DNA from: Nostoc sp. MG11 | GTDB lineage: Bacteria; Cyanobacteriota; Cyanobacteriia; Cyanobacteriales; Nostocaceae | Length of the DNA: 64,000 nucleotides | Assembly (NCBI RefSeq): GCF_014904695.1 | Contig: NZ_JACXXN010000014.1 | Coordinates: 62,001 to 126,000, forward strand | Direction: 5' to 3' | Part shown: positions 27,168-38,775 of the stretch, in pieces | Numbering within the stretch: the stretch's first letter is position 1 | Layout: the number at the start of each line of letters is the position of its first letter | Program-made: the position numbers and the translations under genes | Notes under the pieces: generated by a model | The model's database searches: none | The model's input: the letters and a program-made list of their open reading frames with translations, nothing else | What the model was told of the DNA's origin: nothing

Positions 27168-29230
27168 ATGCTGCTTAATCTCCGCTACGTTAATCTGATA
27201 ACTTTAACTGTATTTAGTTTACTAGGTTTTGGGATGGTGTACCCAGAAGGTAAACAAGTAACCTCAAATGCCAAGTTGCAGTACCACTACGGAGAAAAAG
27301 CTCAGGCTTCACCAATAACAATAGCCGATTAGAAATCGAGAAGCTCAACAAAGAGGCTATCGAGCAATTTCAGCGAAGGCGATTTCCAGAAGCATTACAG
27401 AGATTACAGAAAGCATTAGCCATAACTAGAGAATTTGGAGAACGCTCTTGGGAAGCCGTAACATTTAATAACATCGGGAGAGTATACCAAAGTCAAGGTC
27501 AGTATTCACAAGCACTACAATCTTATCAACAAGCTTTAGTTATTGATAAAGAAATTGGAGATGCTGTCCGCCTTGGCAAAACCTACAGTAATATTGGTTA
27601 CTTATTTGATATCCAAAACAAACCAGATTTAGCTATTTTTTTCTACAAGCATTGCTTGATTAATCGTGAGAAAGCTCGCTTGAATCCATCAGCACTTTCT
27701 GTACAACAACCAGATGCTTACAGCATAACTGTTGCCCAGACATATCGCATTTTGGCAGAACGATTGCTTAAACAGGAACGTGTTGCTGAAGCGCAAAGAA
27801 CAATGGATTTACTCAAAGTTGAAGAACTAGAGGAATATCTCCAAAATGTGCCAGGTAATCAACGCACTGCTAAAGGCATTGAGATTGTAACAAGAGAAAA
27901 ACCAATTAAACAAAAGTTGGAACAAACTCTAGCTCAGGCTATTGTACTGGGTAAAGAACTGACAACATTACGTAAAATTTCTCCTCAAAAGCGATCGCCT
28001 CAACAAGAACAACGCATCGAGCAATTAGTATTAACTCAGCAGCAACAGTTAGAAGCATTTAATAAATTTATCACTAGTTCCGCTGTTACCGCACAGGTAG
28101 AGCAAATTAGCCGCACAGCAAGACAGCAAAATTTAGATTTAGAGAGTCTTAATCAAGTTCGGGATAATTTAGCGCGATTACCTCAAAAATCTGCACTTCT
28201 TTACCCACTGATTTTAAAAGATAGCTTGGAATTGGTTTTGGTAACTCCCGAATCTCCACCAATTCATCGCACCGTTGCTGTGACAAGCAAAAACCTCAGT
28301 CAGACAATTGTTGCTTTCCGCCAAGCTTTAAAAAATCCCAGTCGCAATCTCAAAACACCTGCACATCAATTATATGACTGGCTAATCAAGCCGATAGAAA
28401 ACGACCTGAAGCTCTCAGGTACACAAACTCTAATTTATGCTCCAGATGACCAGTTACGCTACATTCCTATAACTGCTTTATTTGATGGGAAATGGTTAGT
28501 CCAACGCTTCAGCGTTAATCACATCACATCTGCTAGCCTGAGTAACTTGAACACCCCAAATCAATCTAATTTGCGGGTTTTAGCTGGTGCTTTTACTAAA
28601 GGTAATTATCAAATTAAAGTTGGTAATCGGCAGTTTGCTTTTGCCGGATTGCCATTTGCAGGGCGAGAAGTGGAAAGCTTATCAAAAGTAGTTCCTGAAA
28701 CAAAGAAACTTTTAGACGATGCTTTTAGCCCCAAAGTCACTGTACCGCAAATGGATGATTATTCAATTGTCCATTTAGCTACTCATGCAGCTTTTGTAAT
28801 GGGTAAACCAGAAGATTCATTTATTTTATTTGGGAATGGCGATCGCGTTAACCTCAGAGATGTCGCCACTTGGTCACTTCCCAATGTGGATTTGGTAGTT
28901 TTAAGTGCCTGCGAAACCGGCTTAGGAGGCTCGTTAGGCAATGGTGAGGAAATTTTGGGTTTTGGTTATCAGATACAAAAAACTGGTGCTAAGGCAGCAA
29001 TTGCTTCCTTGTGGGCTGTGGATGATGGTGGTACGCAAGCATTGATGAGTGCTTTTTATGCTACGCTGCCATCAGGCAAGTTGACAAAAGCCGAAGCCTT
29101 ACGACACGCTCAAATCTCTTTAATTACTGGAAAATGGAAGGGAAATCACAATACATCTACAGCAGCAGTTGGTGACTTCAGTCACCCGTACTACTGGGCA
29201 CCCTTTATTTTAATTGGTAATGGACTTTAG
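27168..29230 (+). pseudogene. TPR-CHAT protease-like gene split by a frameshift
   Basis: An ATG at 27168 opens a signal-peptide frame (MLLNLRYVNLITLTVFSLLG) that stops at 27330-27332 after 54 codons. The protein clearly continues one frame away: from 27314 the text reads NNNSRLEIEKLNKEAIEQF, then TPR units (NNIGRVYQSQGQYSQALQSY and NIGYLFDIQNKPDLAI), then a CHAT domain to 29230. Restoring one base near 27290-27314 would join them. The CHAT dyad is intact: His in HLATHAAF (codon 28784) and Cys in LSACETGLGG (codon 28910). TPR-CHAT proteins are caspase-like proteins common in filamentous cyanobacteria. Possible explanations are a real mutation, a sequencing error, or internal initiation (for instance TTG 27656) giving a cytoplasmic CHAT protein. 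Confidence 0.8.
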
Positions 29231-29680
29231 CTATTGAGCGATCGCAACCTTTGTCAATAGTGATCGCGTCATCCTATGACAGATTAGTCTAAAATTGTAG
29301 AGCAAAAGTAGCAATTACTACTTTATAAATAAATATTTGATCCCATTGATAAAGCTTTCTTTGCCACAAAACAAACTGGCAAGTTTAAGGCAGAAACCCT
29401 GACAAAAATTTACACTGGTCTGATGATTCGGAAGCCCTGACCCGATTGTCTATAATATTGAACACCCTTAATTTTAATTGGCAATACGTTTTAATACCTT
29501 CGAGCTTCTAGCTCACAACCCTTTGGGTGAGATTTTAGCAAACTTGCAAAAAGATGTGACAGGCTAGCGATGAGCCAATTACTTAACGGTAATAGAGAAT
29601 TGGTAATAGGCGATGTCAACCAAACCACTATTCCCCATTACCGATGATTAATTTCCAATTTGCCATCGACTCTTGGAAGC
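29231..29680. other. Intergenic region, possible gene remnant
   Basis: About 450 bp without a gene. A short frame near 29338-29442 reads FDPIDKAFFATKQTGKFKAE and ends at a TGA; it has protein-like composition but no start and no family that I recognise, so at best a decayed remnant. The rest includes spacer-type text with short repeats (ttaacggtaatagagaattg followed by gtaatagg). Confidence 0.35.
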
Positions 29681-30025
29681 TTAATATTTCTTGGCAAGAG
29701 TTTTAGAAACTGTCCCAGTTTGCATGGATTGCTTGACAAGATTAGCTAATTCTTGTAACTGGTTAATTGCCTCTGCACCCTCTAACTTCATTAATTCGCG
29801 GTCATCCCGCATCTCCGTCCAAGTTATTCCGTAATCAGACACTAAAAACCGAATCAGGTGGTTATCACCCAAGCTAACCATAAATGATGCACTATTCATC
29901 TGATCACCACAGGTATAGCAGGACGCAGGATATCCACGTCGTTCTAGTACAATTGCCAAGGCTTGTAGGTTCATTACCAAGTCTTGGACGAATTGTCGGT
30001 GTTGATGTGCTAGTCTCAGAAACAC
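29681..30025 (-). CDS. DUF1815 family protein
   Basis: A 114-residue soluble protein starting with GTG (MFLRLAHQHRQFVQDLVMNL). It matches the cyanobacterial DUF1815 family: ALAIVLERRGYPASCYTCGD, then FMVSLGDNHLIRFLVSDYGI and TWTEMRDDRELMKLEG. The CYTC pair is worth noting as a possible thiol or metal site. It has no known function and no partner gene. The C-terminus is Lys/Thr-rich. Confidence 0.8.
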   Translation of the reverse strand: MFLRLAHQHRQFVQDLVMNLQALAIVLERRGYPASCYTCGDQMNSASFMVSLGDNHLIRFLVSDYGITWTEMRDDRELMKLEGAEAINQLQELANLVKQSMQTGTVSKTLAKKY

Positions 30026-30645
30026 TTTTGTCCTCCAGACACCACAGTCATTTGAGTCTCTTTTATATTTTCTTTAGATTTTCTCACCCATTGGTATTGT
30101 AAACTATCCATTACAATTCCAAGAAATAGATGAAGCCATTAATAGACTACCTTGCTTAGGGTAGTTGATAACGAATTTGACTGCCGTATCAAATTATTCA
30201 ATTCGTAAACTCAAAATTTCAGACATAATTGCTAAACTTAGTTTTGTCTTCATAACAGTATTGTCAGGATAGATTATTACTGGCAGCTATCCGTTTTAAG
30301 AGTAACTTAAATTTGGCACTAGTCAACTACAGAAAAGCTACATATTCCATTTTTATGGGCAATGTGCAGTCAAATTTACTACTTAAAGAGGCTCTAACGC
30401 CACTTCACGCTGTTTTACTCCCTCTTGTTCATATCTTTATAATGTGTATTCTTTAACATAGATTCTGTATCACCAGATTCTTGGAGATACAAAGTTAAAC
30501 TCTCCTATGTGAAGTTTAGCAAACGCCTGTACAGACTAAAGATTTAGATCTTAGCTAATTGCAATTTTTTATACATTTACTTGCTTAATGCATAAAAGTA
30601 AATGTAAAATCCACAATCGATAGATCTAATACTGAGAATAACCAA
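30026..30645. other. Intergenic region, nothing recognised
   Basis: AT-rich spacer upstream of the DUF1815 gene on its strand. I see no frame, no tRNA-like fold and no strong palindrome in this part. Confidence 0.4.
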
Positions 30646-30695
30646 ACTCCGAAGAGTAATGTTGCCATTTCGGCAATATTTTCAGCCTTCGGGGT
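30646..30695 (+). ncRNA. Candidate structured RNA (two-stem hairpin)
   Basis: ACTCCGAAG (30646-30654) pairs with CTTCGGGGT (30687-30695), and inside it AATGTTGCC (30658-30666) pairs with GGCAATATT (30672-30680), leaving loop atttc and an asymmetric internal loop (agt / ttcagc). Each 9-bp stem has exactly one G-U pair when read as plus-strand RNA; on the minus strand those become A-C mismatches. This points to a plus-strand transcript. No plus-strand gene follows for almost 6 kb, so a free small RNA is more likely than a leader. There is no U-run after it. Confidence 0.45.
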
Positions 30696-30782
30696 ACTTA
30701 CCTAAAAAAGTTACATCAGTCACAGAAAATCTCATTCTGATATGAGGGCAGCGTCGGTAGAGGCTTTTTGATTTCATGAACT

Positions 30783-30816
30783 ACACCCAGCTAAATTTGC
30801 TTGGGTGGGGTGTATT
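30783..30816 (-). terminator. Hairpin beyond the end of glsF
   Basis: tacacccagc (starting 30782) pairs with gcttgggtggggtgta around the loop taaattt, with one or two bulges. It lies about 200 bp past the glsF stop in transcription direction. It may end the glsF transcript, though no clear U-run follows on that strand. Confidence 0.35.
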
Positions 30817-31009
30817 AATATTCAGGCCTAACGCATGTAGTTTATAATCCGTTAGTCTTGAGTCATAAGCAATTTCACATTCATACATGGGTAAGGGTTA
30901 AAGAGAAATAGCATCAGAAAAATTCAATACTTTTAACTTTTTCCCTTTACCCTTTGTCCGACTTCTGCAAAAAGTCTATTAGTCACTACAGCTAACCTAA
31001 ATTAAATGA

Positions 31010-34000
31010 CTAATGACTAATAGCTAAACTCCACTCAGTTGTTTTTTCAGCTTCAGCGTTGGGATTTGCTTCTGGACTATCAGCTTCAGAGGGTGGAACT
31101 AACTGCCAGAACTTCGGCAAGTATTCTTGCCAGTTTTGCAGAATCTTGTTTGCTTTTGGTGAACCAGTGCGTTCCACATGAGTTTTAATTAACTCTTGCA
31201 GTTGTTTTGCACCTGCTTCTGTAATCACCTGCTGTATTTTAACAATTTCTGGGTTGACCAACTCAGGAAATGAGCCGTCTTCATCCAAGAAGTATGCTAA
31301 TCCACCAGTCATCCCAGCAGCGACGTTACGTCCAACCTTGCCGAGGACAACAATCACGCCACCAGTCATGTACTCGCAGCAGTGATCCCCAGCGCCTTCA
31401 ATAACTGCTGTGCCTTTAGAGTTACGCACAGCAAAGCGCTCTCCTGCTAAGCCGTTGGCAAACAGGACGCCACCAGTAGCACCGTAGAGGCAGGTATTGC
31501 CCACAATCACATTTTGTGACGGGTCATAAGTAGCATCAGATGGAGGTGTGATAATGATTTCACCACCATGCATACCCTTACCTACATAGTCGTTGGCCTC
31601 ACCTTCTAGCGTTATAACTATACCAGGGAGGTTGAAGGCTCCAAAGCTTTGTCCAACACTGCCTTGAAAGTTGAGGTTAATTTGTCCTTCAAAGCCGCTA
31701 TCGCCGTACTGGGAAGCGATCGCCCCTGCTAAGCGTGTGCCTACTGTTCTGTCGGTGTTGACTATTGGGAAGGTTTTGGTGACAGTAGACTGTTTGCTAA
31801 TAGCAGCTTTAATTTCGGGATCGGCAAGCAATTGATCATCTAAGACTACGCCGTTGCTGTGAACTTGTTCATGCATCAACCAACTGCGATTTTCTCTGGT
31901 ATCTGGTAGCTGAAGTAAGCAGTCGAGGTTCAGCGCTTGTGTTTTAGTGAGTTTTGCCTCTTGGCGGATTTTTAATAAATCTGCACGTCCAATGATTTCC
32001 GACAAGGAATGGTAGCCGAGTCTTGCTAAGAGACTACGCACTTCTTCGGCAATGAAGTAGAAGAAGTTAACGACGTTTTCTGGCATCCCTGTAAACCGCT
32101 TGCGGAGTTCTTCTTTCTGGGAAGCGACACCCACGGGGCAGTTATTTGTGTGGCAGATCCGTGCCATGATACAACCTTCAGCAATCATGGCGATGGAACC
32201 AAAACCGAATTCTTCGCCGCCCATCAATGCACCTATTACCACATCCCAACCACTTTTAAATCCACCATCTACGCGCAAAATCACGCGATCGCGTAGACTA
32301 TTTTGCATCAAAACGCGATGCACTTCGCTTAAACCGAGTTCCCAAGGTGAACCAGCATGTTTAATCGAACTAAGTGGGGATGCTCCTGTACCGCCATCGT
32401 GACCGGAAATCTGAATGATATCAGCGTTAGCCTTTGCCACACCTGCGGCAATTGTACCGATGCCGATTTCTGCAACTAGCTTCACCGATACCTGCGCTCT
32501 GGGGTTAATTTGGTGCAGGTCAAAAATTAGCTGTGCCAGGTCTTCAATGGAATAAATATCGTGGTGCGGTGGCGGCGAAATCAGCGTGACCCCTGGTTTG
32601 GAGCGCCTTAACATCGCAATATAGGGACTAACCTTGGGCCCTGGCAGTTGTCCACCTTCGCCAGGCTTTGCACCTTGGGCAATTTTGATTTCAATTTGTT
32701 TGGCGCTGCTGAGGTACGCTGGGGTGACACCAAAGCGTCCTGATGCAACTTGCTTAATCGCACTAGAAGCAGTGTCACCGTTCTGCAATCCTTTTAAATG
32801 CGGTAGGGTTGGCGAGTGACCAAACTCGTCTACATCATCTAGGACTGTGTAGCGCACTGGGTCTTCACCGCCTTCCCCAGAGTTGGATTTACCGCCAATC
32901 CGATTCATCGCGATCGCCAAAGTTTCATGCGCTTCTCGTGACAAAGCGCCTAAAGACATCCCACCAGTGCAGAAGCGCTTGACAATTTCACTAACTGACT
33001 CCACTTCTTCTATGGAAATTGGCGAGCGATTGCTTTGGAAATCGAGCAAATCACGCAAGGCTGTTACTGGTCTGCCTTGAAGATGCTTTTTATAAACTTC
33101 GTAATGGTCGTACTCTTTGCTATCCAAGGCCTTATGCAGAGCCTTTACCATTTCTGGGCTATTCATGTGGTACTCGCCACCAGGACGATACTGCACAAAC
33201 CCCAGGTTTTCTAACTTCTTGGTCGTTACCGGGAAAGCCTTGACGTGGAAGGAAAGCACTTCATCTGCGAGTTCCTTGATACTCAAACCACCAATACGAG
33301 AAGTCGTACCACGGAATCCGAGTTCTATTAAATCCCTACCAATGCCAATGGCTTCAAAGATTTGCGCTGCTTGATAACTGGACAGCAAAGAAATTCCCAT
33401 CTTGGAGAGAATTTTTAACAAACCTGACTCTACGGCTTTACGATAATTTCCTAAAGCTTGCTCTAGTGTGAGGGCTGGAATTTTCTGCAAACCCATTAAC
33501 TTTTTAGTTTTGGGGTCAAACCACCAATCGCGCACCGTATCTAAAGCCATATACGGGCAAATTGCGCCTGCACCATAGCCAATGAGACAAGCAAAGTGAT
33601 GTGTGCTCCAGCACTGGGCTGTATTAACAATCAGGGATGTTTTCATTCGCAACCCTTCGCTAATCAGGTGATGATGTACAGCACCCACCGCCAACAGGGG
33701 AGGAATGTATGTGTATTCAGTATCGAGGACAGGGCGATCGCTAAGAATTAAAATTTTCGCACCTGCTCGGACTGATTCAGCTGCTTGTGCTTGTAAAGAC
33801 TGCACTGCTGCTTTCAATCCTTCGGGGCCGTTGGCAATTGCAAATAGGGTTGACAACTCAGCCGTGGCAAATCCCGACAGCTTAATTGCCCCTAACTCTG
33901 CTTCTGTCAATAGTGGTGATTCTAGCTTCAGTCTCCGGGCATATTCTGGCTTTGCCTCTAATAAGTTACCCCGTTCACCCAGTTCTACTTTCAAGGACAT

Positions 34001-35704
34001 TACTAGCTTTTCCCGTAGGGGGTCAATTGCTGGGTTCGTCACTTGAGCAAAGCGCTGTTTGAAATAGTCATAAAGCAGGTGGGGTTTTGTTGAAAGCACT
34101 GCTAAAGGAATATCATCACCCATGCAGAAAGTTGGCTCTGAACCGGCGATGGCCATTGGTTGAATCACCATTTCTACATCTTCTGATGTGTAGCCAAAGG
34201 CTGTTTGACGCTGAAGCAAAGTTTGTCTGTCAATTGTCACTTGCTCCATATCATTTGTCATTTGTCCTTTGCCATTGCCATTGCCATTTGCTAATGAGGA
34301 ATGACTAATGACTAATGACTTTAATTCTTGGCGATGCTGGCGCAACCATTCCCCATACGGTTGCTGCTTGGCGATGCGCTGCTTAATCTCCCAATTTTTC
34401 AGCACTTCATGGTTTACTAAATCCACAGCAATCATTTGCCCTGGCCCAAGTCTCCCTTTCTCAAGAATGCTGGCTTCTGGGAAATTCACTACACCTGCTT
34501 CAGAAGCGACGACGATGTAGTCATCCTTGGTGATCACGTAGCGAGCTGGTCTTAAGCCATTACGATCTAGTGTTGCACCAACTTTTTGCCCATCACTGAA
34601 TACCAAAAGTGCTGGCCCATCCCACGCTTCTTGCAGACCACTGTAATACTCGTAAAAATCGACAATTTCTGGATAGTTCTGCAAAGAAGGCTGATTTTGG
34701 TAAGCCTCTGGAACCATAATCATCAAGCTTTCTGAGGGGCTACGACCAGAACGCACCAGTAACTCCAGCACGTTATCTAGAGTGGCGGAGTCGCTGTTGT
34801 CAATATGGACTAATGGCTTAAGTTCATTAATACGATCGCCCCATACCGAATGATTCAGGCTAGCTTCTCGTGCCATCATCCAGTTGATATTACCCAATAG
34901 GGTATTAATTTCGCCGTTGTGACCCAAAAGCCGCATCGGTTGAGCCAAGGGCCACTTGGGCATTGTGTTGGTACTAAAGCGGCGGTGATAAACAGCAAAG
35001 GCGCTCTTGTAAGCTGGATTTGTTAAATCGTTATAAAATTCTCCCAACACAGCAGAACGCACCATGCCTTTGTAAACAATTGTGCGGCTTGACAAAGAGC
35101 AGACATAAAATTCTTCTGAAATACTGGTTGCAGCCTTACTAATTCGGCGGCGAGTAATATACAGTTGCCGCTCTAGTTCATCACCACTTTTGTTAACGGA
35201 AGCTAGTAAAACTTGTTCAATCTGGGGTTGATTTTCTCTAGCTTGCACCCCCAGGAAATCAGATTGCACTGGCACTACTCGCCACCCCAGTACAGTCAGT
35301 TTTTCCTCAGCCGCTACTTGTTCAACTGTTTCCCTAGCTCTTTGTGCTGCTTCTTGGTCTGGCGGTAAAAATATCATCCCCACAGCCATATTACTGATGG
35401 ATGACAATTCCCTCATCTTTTGGCCATAATCTTGCTGGAACAGCTCCCAAGGAATTGCTGTCAATATTCCTGCACCATCACCAGAGTCTTGGTCTGCGCT
35501 ACAACCTCCCCGGTGTTCTAAGCAGGTCAAAGCATTTAAGGCTTTTGCCACAACTTCGTGGCTGGCATGATTCTGGCGATGAGCAATAAAACCTACACCA
35601 CAAGCATCTCGTTCCTCTACCAACCACCTTGGTTCTCGGTAGGTATCTCGTGAGTCAACATTCGCTGTGATTTTCTGGTCTTGATTCATCGGTTTCTTGT
35701 TCAT
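31010..35704 (-). CDS. glsF: Ferredoxin-dependent glutamate synthase
   Basis: Converts glutamine plus 2-oxoglutarate to two glutamates; main entry of nitrogen together with glutamine synthetase. It has 1564 residues, the usual length. A 34-residue leader precedes Cys35 in ERDACGVGF, which becomes the N-terminal nucleophile after processing. The order is glutaminase (35-440), central domain, FMN-binding synthase domain ([50 protein letters not shown]) and C-terminal beta-helix. The 3Fe-4S ligands are [12 protein letters not shown] (C-x5-C-x4-C). No small NADPH-subunit gene (gltD) is near, which supports the ferredoxin type. About residues 465-488 are repeat-derived (see findings). It is divergent from the glycosidase-like gene. 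Confidence 0.9.
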   Translation of the reverse strand: MNKKPMNQDQKITANVDSRDTYREPRWLVEERDACGVGFIAHRQNHASHEVVAKALNALTCLEHRGGCSADQDSGDGAGILTAIPWELFQQDYGQKMRELSSISNMAVGMIFLPPDQEAAQRARETVEQVAAEEKLTVLGWRVVPVQSDFLGVQARENQPQIEQVLLASVNKSGDELERQLYITRRRISKAATSISEEFYVCSLSSRTIVYKGMVRSAVLGEFYNDLTNPAYKSAFAVYHRRFSTNTMPKWPLAQPMRLLGHNGEINTLLGNINWMMAREASLNHSVWGDRINELKPLVHIDNSDSATLDNVLELLVRSGRSPSESLMIMVPEAYQNQPSLQNYPEIVDFYEYYSGLQEAWDGPALLVFSDGQKVGATLDRNGLRPARYVITKDDYIVVASEAGVVNFPEASILEKGRLGPGQMIAVDLVNHEVLKNWEIKQRIAKQQPYGEWLRQHRQELKSLVISHSSLANGNGNGKGQMTNDMEQVTIDRQTLLQRQTAFGYTSEDVEMVIQPMAIAGSEPTFCMGDDIPLAVLSTKPHLLYDYFKQRFAQVTNPAIDPLREKLVMSLKVELGERGNLLEAKPEYARRLKLESPLLTEAELGAIKLSGFATAELSTLFAIANGPEGLKAAVQSLQAQAAESVRAGAKILILSDRPVLDTEYTYIPPLLAVGAVHHHLISEGLRMKTSLIVNTAQCWSTHHFACLIGYGAGAICPYMALDTVRDWWFDPKTKKLMGLQKIPALTLEQALGNYRKAVESGLLKILSKMGISLLSSYQAAQIFEAIGIGRDLIELGFRGTTSRIGGLSIKELADEVLSFHVKAFPVTTKKLENLGFVQYRPGGEYHMNSPEMVKALHKALDSKEYDHYEVYKKHLQGRPVTALRDLLDFQSNRSPISIEEVESVSEIVKRFCTGGMSLGALSREAHETLAIAMNRIGGKSNSGEGGEDPVRYTVLDDVDEFGHSPTLPHLKGLQNGDTASSAIKQVASGRFGVTPAYLSSAKQIEIKIAQGAKPGEGGQLPGPKVSPYIAMLRRSKPGVTLISPPPHHDIYSIEDLAQLIFDLHQINPRAQVSVKLVAEIGIGTIAAGVAKANADIIQISGHDGGTGASPLSSIKHAGSPWELGLSEVHRVLMQNSLRDRVILRVDGGFKSGWDVVIGALMGGEEFGFGSIAMIAEGCIMARICHTNNCPVGVASQKEELRKRFTGMPENVVNFFYFIAEEVRSLLARLGYHSLSEIIGRADLLKIRQEAKLTKTQALNLDCLLQLPDTRENRSWLMHEQVHSNGVVLDDQLLADPEIKAAISKQSTVTKTFPIVNTDRTVGTRLAGAIASQYGDSGFEGQINLNFQGSVGQSFGAFNLPGIVITLEGEANDYVGKGMHGGEIIITPPSDATYDPSQNVIVGNTCLYGATGGVLFANGLAGERFAVRNSKGTAVIEGAGDHCCEYMTGGVIVVLGKVGRNVAAGMTGGLAYFLDEDGSFPELVNPEIVKIQQVITEAGAKQLQELIKTHVERTGSPKANKILQNWQEYLPKFWQLVPPSEADSPEANPNAEAEKTTEWSLAISH
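34243..34322. repeat. STRR-type heptamer repeats inside glsF
   Basis: The coding sequence contains tandem units (tcatttgtcatttgtccttt, then gccattgccattgccattt, then gactaatgactaatgacttt) that are identical in type to repeats found in spacers. On the coding strand they give a stretch including [14 protein letters not shown], between the glutaminase and central domains. The reading frame is kept. Confidence 0.75.
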
Positions 35705-36489
35705 ACCCTGTTCCTGAAGTGTTGAGTTACTAAATTTTGCGACTACTTATTGAGAAAAATTTCTTAATTTTAACGATGCACAAATACAGATTAATTACCG
35801 AAATTTAGGGAAAAAAAATTTTAACTTCGGTTTTACTTTTTAGTTAACCTGTGTTAAAATAGTTGCGTTATTTTTGTATGTGTTTATGCGGTGTTAAACA
35901 AGATACTTCTGTCCGGACATTATTCTCGCCCTGACAGACTGTTTTCTATAGTGTGAAGCTAAGTATTTTCTCAATTCCTTTTTCCAGATGCACCTTAGTT
36001 GCCAGGTAGAGCATATCTCGATCTACCTGAAATAAAACTAACATTGAACGCTGCACTACGTTTTCAAGCTAACAGTATCCCGTCCCAGTAATAAAATCAG
36101 CGTATTACAATATATACCCATTTGACAATTCCCAAATATTTCTGTTGCTGTCTAGAGTCTTGCTGCTTCACAACTGCTACTTGTTTTACTACTAACTAAA
36201 CCTCACTGAAGTAGCATCAATAGCAGCGATCGCTAAGGATTGAATATCTTAATCTAGTTTTGATAACTAAAACCACCGTGTATGGTCTGGTCAGAACTAG
36301 TGCCAGTTCAAACACTTAGTTGTGGTATTTTTAGCGGCAAAATGCTTTTTTGGGTTGAAAAGTGATAACAAGCCAATATACATATTATCATACTTTTTCA
36401 AAAATAAACTCATGATTTTTTAATATTTCCCAACCATTAGTCTTTAGTTTGTTCCTTGGGTAATAGCTTTCACAAGTACCTAGTAAATT
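35705..36489. other. Divergent promoter region of glsF and the glycosidase-like gene
   Basis: 785 bp with no gene. It is AT-rich and includes a perfect 10-bp palindrome tgtccggaca (about 35911-35920). Nitrogen control of glsF would be expected to act here, but I found no site matching the NtcA pattern GTA-N8-TAC with confidence and no glutamine riboswitch. Confidence 0.4.
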
Positions 36490-38535
36490 ATGGTAAAAAC
36501 GCCAAATTGTTACGGACAAGAACACCTTAGTACCATTACTAATCACGGCAATAGTAGGTTTTTCTGGTCAACTATGTCACCAATACTTTTGACAACACTG
36601 TGCTTGACTACTAACTATGCTACTAGTGCCCAAGAGTCCTCGACAAATGCCAAAGCAATACCAAGGTTGACCTCACAGTTGCCTACATCTCCTTTTTCAG
36701 GGGTGTTATCTTCTGGCAATCAAATTTCTCTCAATGGTCGCACATTACCAGGAACTTGGTTGCAGCGACCTGGAGGTAGTCAAGCGACAACTCATCTTAG
36801 TGACGGGGTATTTAGGCAATTAATTGGGGTAAATTTCTTAAACAGTAGTAGTCCAGCTAAACAACCAGTACAGTGGTTTTCATCCGTTACAAAGCCACTA
36901 GTTTTAACCACTAGGCTGCTGGGAGCATATCGCTATCTAGATATTACTAATTTTGCTAAAACAGCAGGATGGCAGATGCAAGCCAATGGCAACACCTTGG
37001 TGATTGTCACTCCAAAGGCGCAAGTGACCAATATTATTGAAAGTAAGCAATCTTCAGTCCCAACTGTTGCACCATTAGGGCAAGCTCGTATTTTGGTTGA
37101 TTTAGATCGTCCAACTCCTTGGCAAATTACACAAGGCTTGGCAATCAAAAAACCCCAAACTCTACTCCTCGACCCAGATATACCTATCACCAAGCCAACT
37201 GCACCGCCAAATCGAGAGTGGACAATTACTCTAGATGGAATAGCCAATCCCGTCTTGATAGAACGCTACACCCCTTTACCACCTACATTACTGCCAAACC
37301 TGCTCAAACAAATATTACCAGTTACACCAACACCACCAATCCCAACAGCACCAGTTCTTGACCCGCTAATTCAAAAAGTAGAGGTAGTCAAGAATCAAAC
37401 AATTATTCGTTTGAGTGTTCCCTTTGGTCAATCTCCTCAGATTAGTACTATCGCTAACCCCAATCGTCTTGTTATCGACATTCGACCCGACGCTTTAGAA
37501 CAGCGGGATATCACTTGGGCGCCGGGATTACGCTGGCAACAGCGTTTTGTCAAGTTAGGCGCAGACCGCTTTCCTGTAGTTTCGTTAGAAGTTAATCCCG
37601 ACAAATTTGGGCTGATGTTGAAACCCGTGTGGACGAACCCGGATACTCTTGCGGGTACTGCACCCCTAATTCAAACAGCACAGCGGTACTTGGCAGTAGC
37701 AGCAATCAATGGTGGTTATTTTAACCGCAATAATAGATTGCCCTTGGGTGCGATTCGTCGTGATGGTCAATGGTTATCAGGGCCTATTCTGAACCGGGGA
37801 GCGATCGCTTGGAACGATTCTGGGCAATTCTACTTTGGTCGTCTCACTTTGGTGGAAACTTTAACTACTGCAAATAACCTGCGCTTACCAATTCTTTTTC
37901 TTAACAGTGGCTACGTTCAGAGTGGCATTGCTCGTTACACACCAGCTTGGGGAACAACTTATACTCCCTTGACAGATAACGAAATCATCCTTGTTGTCCA
38001 GAAAGACCAAGTTACTAATCAGTTACCAGGTGGTAAAGCAGGAAATACCATCTTTCCGATTCCTCAAGATGGATACTTACTCACTTTACGCGGTAACGTT
38101 GCTACTACCTCATTACAGCTACCTGTAGGCACTACAGTCCGCATTACCAGCGCCACTGCTCCGGCTGATTTTAACCGTCATCCTCATATTGTGGGAGCAG
38201 GGCCGCTATTGCTGCAAGATCGTCAAATTGTCCTTGATGCCAAAGGCGAAAAATTCAGTGATGCCTTCATTGCAGAAAAAGCAATTCGCAGTGGTATTTG
38301 TACAACAGCAACAGGCACACTGATGATTACTGCCGTGCATAATCGTGCTGGCGGATATGGCCCTAGCTTGGCAGAACACGCACAACTAATGAAACTTTTG
38401 GGGTGTGTAAATGCCCTGAATTTGGACGGTGGTAGTTCTACCAGTCTTTACTTAGGAGGTCAATTACTCGACCGTTCTCCTAGTACTGCGGCCCGTGTTC
38501 ACAACGGAATTGGTATTTTCTTGCAACCACGATAA
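36490..38535 (+). CDS. Exported phosphodiester glycosidase family (NAGPA-like) protein
   Basis: A 681-residue exported protein. A hydrophobic signal lies at about 29-47 (MSPILLTTLCLTTNYATSA), after a polar N-terminal stretch, so an internal start at Met29 is possible. Residues about 60-170 resemble a copper amine oxidase N-terminal-like substrate-binding unit; 170-330 include Pro-rich linkers and an AMIN-like segment (TIIRLSVPF, RLVIDIRP). The C-terminal half is the NAGPA domain: AAINGGYFNRNNRLPLGAI, then PHIVGAGPLLLQDRQ and ALNLDGGSSTSLYLGG, the last being the hallmark. It probably acts on a phosphodiester-linked or wall sugar in the periplasm; the substrate is unknown. Confidence 0.87.
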   Translation: MVKTPNCYGQEHLSTITNHGNSRFFWSTMSPILLTTLCLTTNYATSAQESSTNAKAIPRLTSQLPTSPFSGVLSSGNQISLNGRTLPGTWLQRPGGSQATTHLSDGVFRQLIGVNFLNSSSPAKQPVQWFSSVTKPLVLTTRLLGAYRYLDITNFAKTAGWQMQANGNTLVIVTPKAQVTNIIESKQSSVPTVAPLGQARILVDLDRPTPWQITQGLAIKKPQTLLLDPDIPITKPTAPPNREWTITLDGIANPVLIERYTPLPPTLLPNLLKQILPVTPTPPIPTAPVLDPLIQKVEVVKNQTIIRLSVPFGQSPQISTIANPNRLVIDIRPDALEQRDITWAPGLRWQQRFVKLGADRFPVVSLEVNPDKFGLMLKPVWTNPDTLAGTAPLIQTAQRYLAVAAINGGYFNRNNRLPLGAIRRDGQWLSGPILNRGAIAWNDSGQFYFGRLTLVETLTTANNLRLPILFLNSGYVQSGIARYTPAWGTTYTPLTDNEIILVVQKDQVTNQLPGGKAGNTIFPIPQDGYLLTLRGNVATTSLQLPVGTTVRITSATAPADFNRHPHIVGAGPLLLQDRQIVLDAKGEKFSDAFIAEKAIRSGICTTATGTLMITAVHNRAGGYGPSLAEHAQLMKLLGCVNALNLDGGSSTSLYLGGQLLDRSPSTAARVHNGIGIFLQPR

Positions 38536-38775
38536 TGAAAGATGGGGTATTTGGACATTTTTTAAAGTTTGAAATAAGCTGCAACTTTAGTTGATGAAGA
38601 CTTGGTGTAGACACAAAAATTTTAGTAGTGATGGTTTACACCATAACGTTTGATTTTGCTATCTTTAGCAAAGCTAGATTAAGATTGCTGATTTTCACGG
38701 TTGCAAGATCGCCCTAGATTTTTCATCAATGGTTAAGAGTACTAACGGTTTGTTATGTCTTCAAATGAGGTAACT

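Noticed and set aside
29338-29442. Short frame that might be a transposase remnant
   Set aside because: It is only about 35 codons with no recognisable motif and no inverted repeats around it; mentioned only as a possible remnant.
35880-35960. Possible glutamine riboswitch upstream of glsF (ggacagaagtatc on the minus strand resembles ggacggaagtagg)
   Set aside because: The other conserved segments of the motif (cgttcaccc-like and gaaggaacgc-like) are missing nearby.
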